From contig JADKAS010000009.1 of assembly GCA_016715245.1 (NCBI GenBank), positions 62,001 to 126,000 of the forward strand: 64,000 nucleotides of DNA. Direction: 5' to 3'. Of this stretch, positions 9,734-16,610 are shown piece by piece. The notes beneath the pieces are model-generated. The model had not been told where the DNA came from and searched no databases. It saw only the letters and a program-made list of their open reading frames with translations. How positions within the stretch are numbered: the first letter of the stretch is position 1; every line of letters starts with the position of its first letter. This DNA is from Saprospiraceae bacterium (lineage in GTDB: Bacteria; Bacteroidota; Bacteroidia; Chitinophagales; Saprospiraceae). The translations under genes and the position numbers were made by a program.

Positions 9734-9805
9734 ATTTGCTGTTATATACCTTTTTTGCTGCTAATATGTATCTTTGTATATCAATAACAGCAAATAGCAG
9801 CAAAT
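9734..9805 (+). promoter_or_regulatory. Integrase promoter inside two nested inverted repeats
   Basis: ATTTGCTGTTAT (9734-9745) is the exact reverse complement of 9784-9795. TTTGCTGCTA (9754-9763) is the exact reverse complement of 9795-9804. Both pairs flank the -7 box TATCTTTG at 9769-9776, and the last arm touches the integrase ATG at 9806. The shared core is TTTGCTGYTA, four copies in all. These are good candidates for integrase arm sites or for an operator that autoregulates the integrase. Confidence 0.7.
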
Positions 9806-10939
9806 ATGAAAGTTCACTTAAGACAAAGGCAACAAACCAAAAAAGGCAATATCAGTTTATTTTTGGAAATCTATAAAGGAACTACAATATCATCAGAGGG
9901 AAAAGTCAAAAATTTGAGGGACTATGAGTATTTAAACCTTTATTTGATTGACAAGCCTATTACACCAATAGAGAGACAGCAAAATAAAGATATATTGAAA
10001 CTTGCTGAAAGTATCAAAGCAAAGAGAGAACTTGAAATCAAAAATGGTCTTTATGGCTTTACAAGTGAGTTTAAACAAAGTACAAACTTTATTGATTACT
10101 TCACAGAACTAATGAACAAAAGAAGCCAATCAAAGGGCAATTTTGGAAATTGGGACAGTACATTAAAACACCTTAAGAACTTTGCAGGTAACAAAATCAC
10201 TTTTAGAGAGATTGACCAAAAATTTTGTGAAAAGTTTAAAAACCACCTTGAAAAGAAAGCAGAAAAAACAAGCGGCCTGCTTTTATCATCAGCATCAGTA
10301 TCATCATATTTCAGTAAATTCAGAGCTTGTCTAAATGAAGCGGTAAAGGATAAAATTATTTTTTCTAATCCTGCCATTGATGTAAGCAGTCCCAGAATAA
10401 TTGAGAATGTAAGAGAATACCTGACATTGGATGAGGTAAGGGCTATTGTTAAAGCTGAATGTAGGTATGATGTTTTAAAAAGGGCTTTTTTGTTTTCCTG
10501 CCTGTCAGGTTTAAGATGGTCAGACATTCAAAATCTGACATGGTCACAAGTTCAAAATACTAATGATGGGTGGCGGATTACTTTTCACCAACAAAAAACA
10601 AAAGGACTTCAATATTTAGACATATCAGAGCAAGCCAGAGGTTATTTAGGTGAAAAAGGCAATCCAGATGAGAGAGTTTTTATAGGCTTAAAATATAGCA
10701 GTTATGTGAATGTAGAGCTATCCAAATGGATGATGAGGGCAGGCATAACAAAAAACATTACTTTTCATTGTGGCAGGCATACTTTTGCAGTCCTGCAATT
10801 GTCTTTAGGAACTGAAATTTTTACACTTTCCAAACTTTTAGGACATGAACACCTTAAGACTACCCAGATTTATGCAAAGATAATTGATGAGAAAAAAAGA
10901 GAGGCAGTTAATAAAATACCAGATATAACTTATGAATAA
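9806..10939 (+). CDS. Tyrosine recombinase / integrase of the element
   Basis: This enzyme should catalyse site-specific integration and excision. The 377-residue protein has an N-terminal arm-binding-like region, a SAM-like core-binding domain (about 90-200) and a C-terminal catalytic domain. The catalytic residues are visible: Arg in SGLRWSD (about 236), Lys in QQKTKG, HCGRH (HxxR), His in LLGHEHL and Tyr in TQIYAK. The domain order is typical of Bacteroidota integrases. It is distinct from the chromosomal XerD at 30.3 kb, which has a shorter N-terminus. It lies next to the attL core, as expected, and its stop overlaps the next gene by 8 bp. Confidence 0.95.
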   Translation: MKVHLRQRQQTKKGNISLFLEIYKGTTISSEGKVKNLRDYEYLNLYLIDKPITPIERQQNKDILKLAESIKAKRELEIKNGLYGFTSEFKQSTNFIDYFTELMNKRSQSKGNFGNWDSTLKHLKNFAGNKITFREIDQKFCEKFKNHLEKKAEKTSGLLLSSASVSSYFSKFRACLNEAVKDKIIFSNPAIDVSSPRIIENVREYLTLDEVRAIVKAECRYDVLKRAFLFSCLSGLRWSDIQNLTWSQVQNTNDGWRITFHQQKTKGLQYLDISEQARGYLGEKGNPDERVFIGLKYSSYVNVELSKWMMRAGITKNITFHCGRHTFAVLQLSLGTEIFTLSKLLGHEHLKTTQIYAKIIDEKKREAVNKIPDITYE

Positions 10940-11747
10940 TTTATCTGATTTAATAGATTTTTTTGAAAAAAAATTATTTCCCAATTATATCTATTACAAT
11001 GCAGAGCTTTGCATAATTGATGATGATGGTTTTATTATAAGATATTCTAAATACTTTGATAGCCTTGAAATCAGATATGAGATTAATAATGTAATTCCAA
11101 TTGAGATTCAAAAAGATATTAATTTATTTATCAAAATCAACAAAATAGATAAAGAAATTATGCAAATGATTTTGAAAAGATTGGAAAAAAGAAAAAAGAT
11201 TTTTAGTGACAAAGAACCAAAAGAACTTTTATACATAGAAAATCCAAATTTAGACAATCAATATGATGAGTATTTAACTTTGGTTAAGGCAAGAAAAAAA
11301 GAACTTTTATTAATATATGAAAATCTGTTTTCAAAATATTTTGATTTAGACAAAAAGATATCCTATGTATGGCAAGTCAATGCAGAAAAGGAACTTCCAG
11401 AGCTTTACAGCCTGTTGATTGAAAAATACAAACTAATTGCATCAGAAAGCACCTATAAGCAATTTGAGGCAGTTTTTATAGGGCAGCCAATAGATGAGAA
11501 CTTTAAGCCAATAAAATGGCATCAGGACAATGCAAGCGAGTTGCTTTATTTTATTACCAGATTAGAGGAATTGAATAATATTTCCCACAAAAATTTGAGG
11601 ACAGATTATCAGAAATTAGAATCCTGCTTTGTCAAACCAGATGGCAATAAATTTAAAGCTAATTGGAAACAGCTAAAAACTAATCTTGAAACAAACCTAT
11701 CAGATGATAAGCAAAAAGCAATTGATGAGCTTGTAAGTCATTTTTGA
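10932..11747 (+). CDS. Element protein of unknown function, faint RteC resemblance
   Basis: The 271-residue, Lys-rich protein overlaps the integrase stop by 8 bp, so the two are probably translationally coupled. I see no signal peptide or membrane span. The C-terminal third (IKWHQDNASELLYFITRLEEL, then KLESCF and KFKANWKQLKTNL) recalls the C-terminal pattern of RteC-type regulators of Bacteroides conjugative elements, where a K/I-x-W box is followed by a helical Leu-rich segment. The match is weak and from memory. A role in control of excision would fit the context but is inference only. Confidence 0.6.
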   Translation: MNNLSDLIDFFEKKLFPNYIYYNAELCIIDDDGFIIRYSKYFDSLEIRYEINNVIPIEIQKDINLFIKINKIDKEIMQMILKRLEKRKKIFSDKEPKELLYIENPNLDNQYDEYLTLVKARKKELLLIYENLFSKYFDLDKKISYVWQVNAEKELPELYSLLIEKYKLIASESTYKQFEAVFIGQPIDENFKPIKWHQDNASELLYFITRLEELNNISHKNLRTDYQKLESCFVKPDGNKFKANWKQLKTNLETNLSDDKQKAIDELVSHF

Positions 11748-11874
11748 GCCGCTACCTTTACCTTTACTACTTCCACAAGTAAACCATTTTATTTTCAATA
11801 CTTTCTGACCTTTGCCTTGTCATTGACAGATAAGGATTGGCCAATCTATTTTTTTAATCTTTAAATTTTAAAAA

Positions 11875-12168
11875 ATGGATAATTTCCAAATGATTGATGT
11901 GCGGTTAAGAAATATTGAAAGCTTACTGCTATCACAAAAAACAGTATTGAATTTTGATGAGGTGGCAGACTATACAGGTCTATCAAAAAGCTACCTTTAC
12001 AAACTAACTTGCAGCGGTGGAATACCTTGCTACAAACCACAGGGAAAACATATCTATTTCAACAAACAGGAAATAGACCAATGGTTAATGCAAAACAGGA
12101 AAGCCACAAATAGTGAGCTTGACAGTCAGGCAGCTACATTTGTAACCTTAAAAAGCGGTGCAAAATGA
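11875..12168 (+). CDS. Excisionase-type helix-turn-helix protein
   Basis: A 97-residue DNA-binding protein. The centre (about 24-72) is a MerR-like/HTH_17 domain: NFDEVADYTGLSKSYLYKL, a short wing and GKHIYFNKQEIDQWL. The N-terminal part (MIDVRLRNIESLLLSQK) is a short helix found in many Bacteroidota excisionase-family proteins. In this setting it probably acts as a recombination directionality factor or as the element's regulator. The stop overlaps the next start (ATGA). It is preceded by a 127-bp non-coding gap after the previous gene. Confidence 0.85.
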   Translation: MDNFQMIDVRLRNIESLLLSQKTVLNFDEVADYTGLSKSYLYKLTCSGGIPCYKPQGKHIYFNKQEIDQWLMQNRKATNSELDSQAATFVTLKSGAK

Positions 12169-12707
12169 TAGGGGCTTATTACAAGTTGGTTACACTTCCA
12201 GATGAAGTAAGAGCCACATATAAAATTAGAAGCAAAGCCAGATTAGATTGTATTTCCTTTTCTGATATGGTGGCAGGAAGTTACAAAGGATTGACAAATT
12301 TTGTCAATAGTAAAGGTCAGTTGTTTTTTTTCAAAACACCTTGCAGGGACTTTGTAAATACTGATAGTAAAAGGCTTGCAGAATGGAGTTTAACAGGCAA
12401 TGGCTTAAACTTTAGCAGTATTTACATTGATGATATAGACTTTCCAGAAATAGGATATGGCTATCCAAATGCAAACAGACTTTTGAGCAATGGCAGTCCA
12501 AATCCATTATTTGAGTATAGAAATGATGGCTACTTATTTTTAATTAATAAGGACTATTCAGAAATAGAGCTGCTTATAATTCCTGATGGCAGAAATCTAA
12601 TATCATCATACTATCAAAAATTAATAGATGGTGGCTTTGATGATGAGCTTAAAAACCTTAGACAGCAAGCCAAAGACTTTTACAAATATGAGGGACTTGT
12701 TTTATAG
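12165..12707 (+). CDS. Hypothetical element protein, 180 residues
   Basis: I do not recognise this protein. Its ATG overlaps the stop of the HTH gene (ATGA), so it is translationally coupled. There is no signal peptide, transmembrane segment or known motif. The sequence is rich in aromatic residues and contains SFSDMVAGSYKGL, YGYPNANRLLSNGSPNP and ELLIIPDGRNLISSYYQKL. Position between an excisionase-type gene and a replication-type gene suggests a role in element maintenance. It is compact and cytoplasmic by appearance. Confidence 0.7.
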   Translation: MIGAYYKLVTLPDEVRATYKIRSKARLDCISFSDMVAGSYKGLTNFVNSKGQLFFFKTPCRDFVNTDSKRLAEWSLTGNGLNFSSIYIDDIDFPEIGYGYPNANRLLSNGSPNPLFEYRNDGYLFLINKDYSEIELLIIPDGRNLISSYYQKLIDGGFDDELKNLRQQAKDFYKYEGLVL

Positions 12708-12743
12708 TAAGTTGTATCAGTTGACATATTTAATCAATTGGCT

Positions 12744-13673
12744 ATGTATGATAGTGTAAACTTATGGTTACCAATTGACAGGGCAGGCAGCTTTGATTTA
12801 TCCAAAACATTGCAGAACTTGTCAGGTTTATCAGAAACCACCAAAAATGATGGTGAAGTTTATTATAGTGGTCATTTGAATAATTACAAAGTTAGAATAT
12901 CAGGGCAGGGAGTATCTTTAAAGGGCAGCCTTGCAAAATACTTCCTTCCTGATAACTTTCATACTTTGACCAGGTCAGATACTGCCAGAGCTTTAGAAAT
13001 GATGGCAGATGAGCTTTGTTTACCTATTCAGAAAGCCAATGTAAGAAGGATTGATTTTGCTCAAAATTTCCTGATGGACTATAAGCCAGAGGCATATTAT
13101 CCATTTTTAGGTCAGTGCCGATATTATGAAAGAAATACACTATCAAAAAGCCTTTATTATAAAAACACATTGAGGCATAAAGTATTTTACAATAAAATAG
13201 CAGAGGGAAAAGCCAAAAGATTGATCCTGCCAGATGTTTGGAATGGTCAAAATGTCTTAAGGTATGAGATGAGATTTATTAAAAGGCTACCAAAACAATT
13301 TAATCAGGCAGAAATCATAGCTTGCAGCTTGACAGATGAGAAATTTTACATGGCTACCTTTGATAAATGGCTTGCAGAATATGAAGCTATCAATAAAAAT
13401 CATTCAATAAACTTTAATATATCAGATATGAATAGTCCTGATGACTTTTGGAAACAAATAAACCTGATGGCAATAAAAATGATAGGTCAGGATAAATTAA
13501 TTCAGGAAATTGAAAATTTAAGGCATCAAAATGTTTTTAAACATAAAGAATATTATTCCAAATTAAAGAGAAAAGTTAAAGAGCTTTGCAAAGCACCAGA
13601 GATGACAAGCCAATCTGATTTAGTGGCAGAGCTTGACAGAAAAATCAAAGCAGCCAGAAGATATTATAGATGA
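12744..13673 (+). CDS. Phage/plasmid replication protein, II/X-like
   Basis: Proteins of the filamentous phage gene II/X and related plasmid families start rolling-circle replication by nicking one strand. The 309-residue product has features I associate with that family: an N-terminal strand MYDSVNLWLP, VRRIDFAQNF in the first third, a Tyr-rich centre SKSLYYKNTLRHKVFYNKIAEGKAKRL, and NVLRYEMRFIKRLPKQF. A Lys-rich C-terminus follows. The ATG at 12744 is preferred to a TTG at 12738. No capsid or assembly genes accompany it. If correct, the element can replicate after excision. The family call is by motif memory and is moderate. Confidence 0.6.
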   Translation: MYDSVNLWLPIDRAGSFDLSKTLQNLSGLSETTKNDGEVYYSGHLNNYKVRISGQGVSLKGSLAKYFLPDNFHTLTRSDTARALEMMADELCLPIQKANVRRIDFAQNFLMDYKPEAYYPFLGQCRYYERNTLSKSLYYKNTLRHKVFYNKIAEGKAKRLILPDVWNGQNVLRYEMRFIKRLPKQFNQAEIIACSLTDEKFYMATFDKWLAEYEAINKNHSINFNISDMNSPDDFWKQINLMAIKMIGQDKLIQEIENLRHQNVFKHKEYYSKLKRKVKELCKAPEMTSQSDLVAELDRKIKAARRYYR

Positions 13674-13677
13674 CTTT

Positions 13678-14211
13678 TTACAATAAAATTCTCCAATCAT
13701 CTTGAAGGTCTTTATCCATAATATGTTTTTCTAATGCAATTGAAAAAGCTAGCATCCAAATTTCAGAACCCTCAATCATTTCTTGTTTAAACCTTTTAGG
13801 ATACCAAAAATTTGTTTTGTCATGCATTTTGTTTGTTTGTCCTTTGTCACCACCCTGTACTTCTATTTGGTCAAATGTCAATCTAATTTTTTCATCTTTA
13901 ATATCTATTGTCAAAGTATTGTGAATTGTACCCCAAGTAAGAGATTGATAAGGTATTTTAAAATGAGATTTTACAATAATTTGTTGTTTTTCATCAAGTC
14001 TTATTACATAGTCAGCATTTTTAAACCCATAAACTAAAAAGTTTTTAGCATACTTATAATTTTCATCAGATGTCAATCCCGTTTCTACAATTCTTTGAAA
14101 GTAATAGGAGCCATCTTCATGAATTTTTAATTTATTACTTTCAGTATCTTGAGAGAAAAGGCCTAACTGCCAAATTGTAAATAAGAAAAATAGAAAAACT
14201 TTCATGTTCAA
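13678..14211 (-). CDS. Secreted DUF4468-like protein (element cargo)
   Basis: The 177-residue product starts with a clear signal peptide (MKVFLFFLFTIWQLGLFSQ, from the second Met) and is convergent with the replication gene, only 4 bp away. The body NYKYAKNFLVYGFKNADYVI, followed by a Lys/Gln-rich strand, TLTIDIKDEKIRLTFDQIEV and a C-terminal amphipathic segment, resembles the DUF4468 family of Bacteroidota, which has a TBP-like fold and no known role. It is the only gene on this strand inside the element, so it could be cargo carried for the host. Confidence 0.65.
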   Translation of the reverse strand: MNMKVFLFFLFTIWQLGLFSQDTESNKLKIHEDGSYYFQRIVETGLTSDENYKYAKNFLVYGFKNADYVIRLDEKQQIIVKSHFKIPYQSLTWGTIHNTLTIDIKDEKIRLTFDQIEVQGGDKGQTNKMHDKTNFWYPKRFKQEMIEGSEIWMLAFSIALEKHIMDKDLQDDWRILL

Positions 14212-14499
14212 ATTTTTTCCAAAGTTAATAAAAGCAAATATATTGTTTTAAAATAATTCTAAAATATTTAATAATCAACATAGTGTGGGGGTAGTCAATA
14301 TGCTTTAAAATAAAACAAATGACAGCCATAGCAATAAACACAGACATATTTATAACCTTTTTTTGGTAGGGGGTTAGTGTCTTTTATACAATATGTGTTT
14401 TGCTGCTAATATACTTTAATAATAAGTGAGTTTATTTAAAAATAATCTTTATTCTCTGTTTATCAATTACTTATAAACTTTTTACTTTTTTAACTTCAC
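14212..14499. other. Non-coding right end of the element
   Basis: About 290 bp with no plausible gene. It holds two G-rich strings, TAGTGTGGGGGTAG (14281-14294) and GGTAGGGGGTTAGTGT (14365-14380), and the TTTTGCTGCTAATAT motif described separately. One of the G-rich strings could be a replication or nick site, but nothing shows this directly. Confidence 0.5.
14398..14412 (+). repeat. Right-end copy of the left-end arm motif
   Basis: TTTTGCTGCTAATAT is identical to 9753-9767 beside the integrase promoter. It lies about 90 bp inside the right core, and the left copy lies about 100 bp inside the left core. Confidence 0.7.
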
Positions 14500-14517
14500 T
14501 TTTGTATTGGAAAGTAA
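14500..14517 (+). repeat. attR core, 18-bp direct repeat
   Basis: Exact second copy of TTTTGTATTGGAAAGTAA. It is followed by CCCC and then the stop codon of ntpK on the other strand. Confidence 0.9.
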
Positions 14518-14521
14518 CCCC

Positions 14522-14971
14522 CTACAGCCCTGCAATAATCAAAAACGTAGCCGCAAACGCAACAATGGCATAAAGCTCCGGAAAAACGGCAATGACCAAG
14601 GTTTTACCAAAAAGATTATAGCCGGAACCTATGGCGGAGATACCATTGGCACAAATTTCACCCTGTCTGATGGCCGAAATCAAACACGCCAATCCAAGAG
14701 CGATACCGCAACCTAAAATAGCCGAACCTTGCAACATTGAAATCTGCTCATTAAGTATACCGCTATTATTGACAAGGAAAAACGCACCAAATCCATATAA
14801 ACCCTGTGTTCCTGATAGGGCACTTAGCAACATATAACTTCCAAAAGCACTTTCATTCTTTTTTAACGCTCCGATGGCAGCACTGCCAGCCGATGAAACA
14901 CCTATCGCACTACCGATACCAGATAATCCGATCATCAAACCTATTCCAATGTACGCCAGAATTATTGCCAT
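14522..14971 (-). CDS. ntpK: V-type ATPase rotor subunit K, Na+-type
   Basis: This proteolipid forms the membrane rotor ring. The 149 residues make four transmembrane helices (a duplicated hairpin). The five residues that bind Na+ in Enterococcus hirae NtpK (Leu61, Thr64, Gln65, Gln110, Glu139) align with Leu52, Thr55, Gln56 (ALSGTQGLYG), Gln103 (IRQGE) and Glu132 (FPELYAI), so Na+ coupling is predicted. The gene is divergent from the rest of the V-ATPase genes. It is convergent with mnmE, and the integrated element sits between the two stop codons. Length is close to the family norm. Confidence 0.94.
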   Translation of the reverse strand: MAIILAYIGIGLMIGLSGIGSAIGVSSAGSAAIGALKKNESAFGSYMLLSALSGTQGLYGFGAFFLVNNSGILNEQISMLQGSAILGCGIALGLACLISAIRQGEICANGISAIGSGYNLFGKTLVIAVFPELYAIVAFAATFLIIAGL

Positions 14972-15048
14972 ATTATTAAATTTTTATTGCTTTCTTTCTT
15001 TGACTATTATATTATTTGATTTCCTTTAAAAAAATTATAAAAAAGAAA

Positions 15049-15056
15049 CAAATTTA
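15049..15056 (-). promoter_or_regulatory. ntpK promoter, -7 box (minus strand)
   Basis: CAAATTTA on the plus strand is TAAATTTG on the minus strand, matching TAnnTTTG. The leader would be about 75 nt. The 195-bp divergent gap must also hold the start of the ntpE operon, for which I see only a 7-of-8 match, TAATTTTA. Confidence 0.5.
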
Positions 15057-15166
15057 ACATAATTTTTATTCAAAAGTATGAACAAAAACTTTAATAATGC
15101 TAATTTTACTCATATAATTTCAAAGCAATTGTTTATACTTACCTAATAAACCAATGTACACAAAAA

Positions 15167-15787
15167 ATGCAAGATAAAATTCAACTTATTACAGACAAAC
15201 TGTTCACGGAAGGTATCGAAAATGTCAATATGGAGGAAGACGGTATGCAGCAAGAGGACCAAAAAAAAGCAGATAAAATCTTAGAGGATGCCTCTCAAAA
15301 AGCGGAACAAATTCTAAATAATGCTCTTGCAGAAAGTGAAGAATTACAAAAAAATATAACTGGAGAAATTCAGATTGCTTCCCGACATGCTTTTAATATG
15401 GTACGCCAAAACATTGCGGATATGATTACATTAGAAACAACTGACACGTGGATTAAAGATGTCAATCATGATGTTACTTTATCAAAAGACATCATGATTC
15501 ATGCAGTCCATGCTTTTATTAATACCGTTCCGGGTGAATCCATTCGCCTGACGCTTCCAACAACCCTCAACGAATCGGTCCAACAATATCTTGTAAAAAA
15601 CATCCATGATATTTTCCAAAATCAGGTAAAAATCGATGTTAGCCATAAATTTGAAAGCGGATTCAGGATTGGTCCTTCCTTAAAAAACTATATGATTTCT
15701 TTTACAGACAAAGACTTTGATAATTATATAAAAAGGTTTCTGAGACCCAAAACCATTGAATTGTTATTCCATGACTCCGCTGACTAG
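15167..15787 (+). CDS. ntpE: V-type ATPase peripheral stalk subunit E
   Basis: Subunit E is part of the stalk that links the catalytic head to the membrane. The 206-residue product begins MQDKIQLITDKLFTEGIE, typical of bacterial E subunits, followed by a charged coiled coil (DQKKADKILEDASQKAEQIL) to about residue 75 and a C-terminal globular domain. An acidic insert (NMEEDGMQQED) lies before the coiled coil. The gene overlaps the next one by 17 bp. No subunit G gene is seen, and in this lineage E probably works without a separate G partner. Confidence 0.85.
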   Translation: MQDKIQLITDKLFTEGIENVNMEEDGMQQEDQKKADKILEDASQKAEQILNNALAESEELQKNITGEIQIASRHAFNMVRQNIADMITLETTDTWIKDVNHDVTLSKDIMIHAVHAFINTVPGESIRLTLPTTLNESVQQYLVKNIHDIFQNQVKIDVSHKFESGFRIGPSLKNYMISFTDKDFDNYIKRFLRPKTIELLFHDSAD

Positions 15788-16610
15788 TAAAAAATATTAC
15801 TATCTGGTAACAAGTTTACCGGATCTTCATTTTGGTCAATCTTACACATATATTGATGTGATTGAAACCATGAAGTATATTTTTGATGAAATTGATCCGG
15901 ACGACTACGAAAAGGTTAAATTTTTGTTTTTGCCGTACGACCATAAAAATTTAATTAATTTTTGCCTTCAAAAAAAACTTATCTGGCATCCTTTGAGTTT
16001 GTATAAAAGAGAGACGTTGGTGCGCTGTCTTAATGAATCTTCTTCGGAAATACCTTCTTATCTTTACGAGTTTTATGACGACTTTCTGAAAGGAAAGCTT
16101 GAGACTGAAGAATACAAACTTTATCATACCCTGACAACACGGTATTATGATTTTGTTATACCAAAAATGAATGGTGTATTATATGAATGGATATCATTTA
16201 CCCGGGATTTAAATAATATTCTTGTAGGTCTCAATTCCAGAAATCATGGGTTTTCAACAGATTTTCATTTTGTGGGAGATAATAATGTAACCTCTAAATT
16301 AAAAATAACCTCTTCCCGAGATTTTGGTCTTCAAGCGGATTTTCCTTTTATTGAACATCTCGTCAGACTATCTGAACAAAAAAATATGGTTGAAATGGAA
16401 AAACAGATTGACTTCATTCGTTGGAACAAGATCGATGAATTGGTGACATTTTCCTTTTTTACCTTTGATAAAATTGCTGCCTTTATTATTAAACTTTTGA
16501 TCGCCCATCGATGGAATAGCTTGAACATTCAGGTAGGAGCCAATGTCATCAATGATAAAATATCGGAATTGACAAAAAAAATCAAGTTTTCTAAAGAATT
16601 TAATGTATGA
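15771..16610 (+). CDS. DUF2764 protein of the V-ATPase operon
   Basis: The 279-residue protein starts MTPLTSKKYYYLVTSLPDLHFGQ, the hallmark N-terminus of DUF2764 proteins that sit between subunits E and A in V-ATPase operons of Bacteroidota, spirochaetes and chlamydiae. Its role is not proven. Since no subunit C gene is present, it is the best candidate to replace C as the socket between rotor shaft and ring. The ATG at 15771 fits the family better than an upstream ATG at 15756. The stop overlaps the ntpA start by 4 bp. Confidence 0.85.
   Translation: MTPLTSKKYYYLVTSLPDLHFGQSYTYIDVIETMKYIFDEIDPDDYEKVKFLFLPYDHKNLINFCLQKKLIWHPLSLYKRETLVRCLNESSSEIPSYLYEFYDDFLKGKLETEEYKLYHTLTTRYYDFVIPKMNGVLYEWISFTRDLNNILVGLNSRNHGFSTDFHFVGDNNVTSKLKITSSRDFGLQADFPFIEHLVRLSEQKNMVEMEKQIDFIRWNKIDELVTFSFFTFDKIAAFIIKLLIAHRWNSLNIQVGANVINDKISELTKKIKFSKEFNV

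Larger units (their letters stand above)
9639..14517. mobile_element. Integrative element in the 3' end of mnmE (about 4.86 kb)
   Basis: The segment is bounded by identical 18-bp repeats made of the last codons of mnmE. It holds a tyrosine recombinase adjacent to one end, an excisionase-type HTH gene, a replication-type gene, two unrecognised genes and one secreted-protein gene. Without it, mnmE and the convergent ntpK would be separated by only 4 bp. No relaxase, Zot/FtsK-type ATPase, capsid or conjugation gene is present, so it is neither a full phage nor a self-transmissible ICE. It may be a satellite, an integrating small plasmid or a filamentous-phage relative that lost structural genes. 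Its mode of transfer is unknown. Confidence 0.88.
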
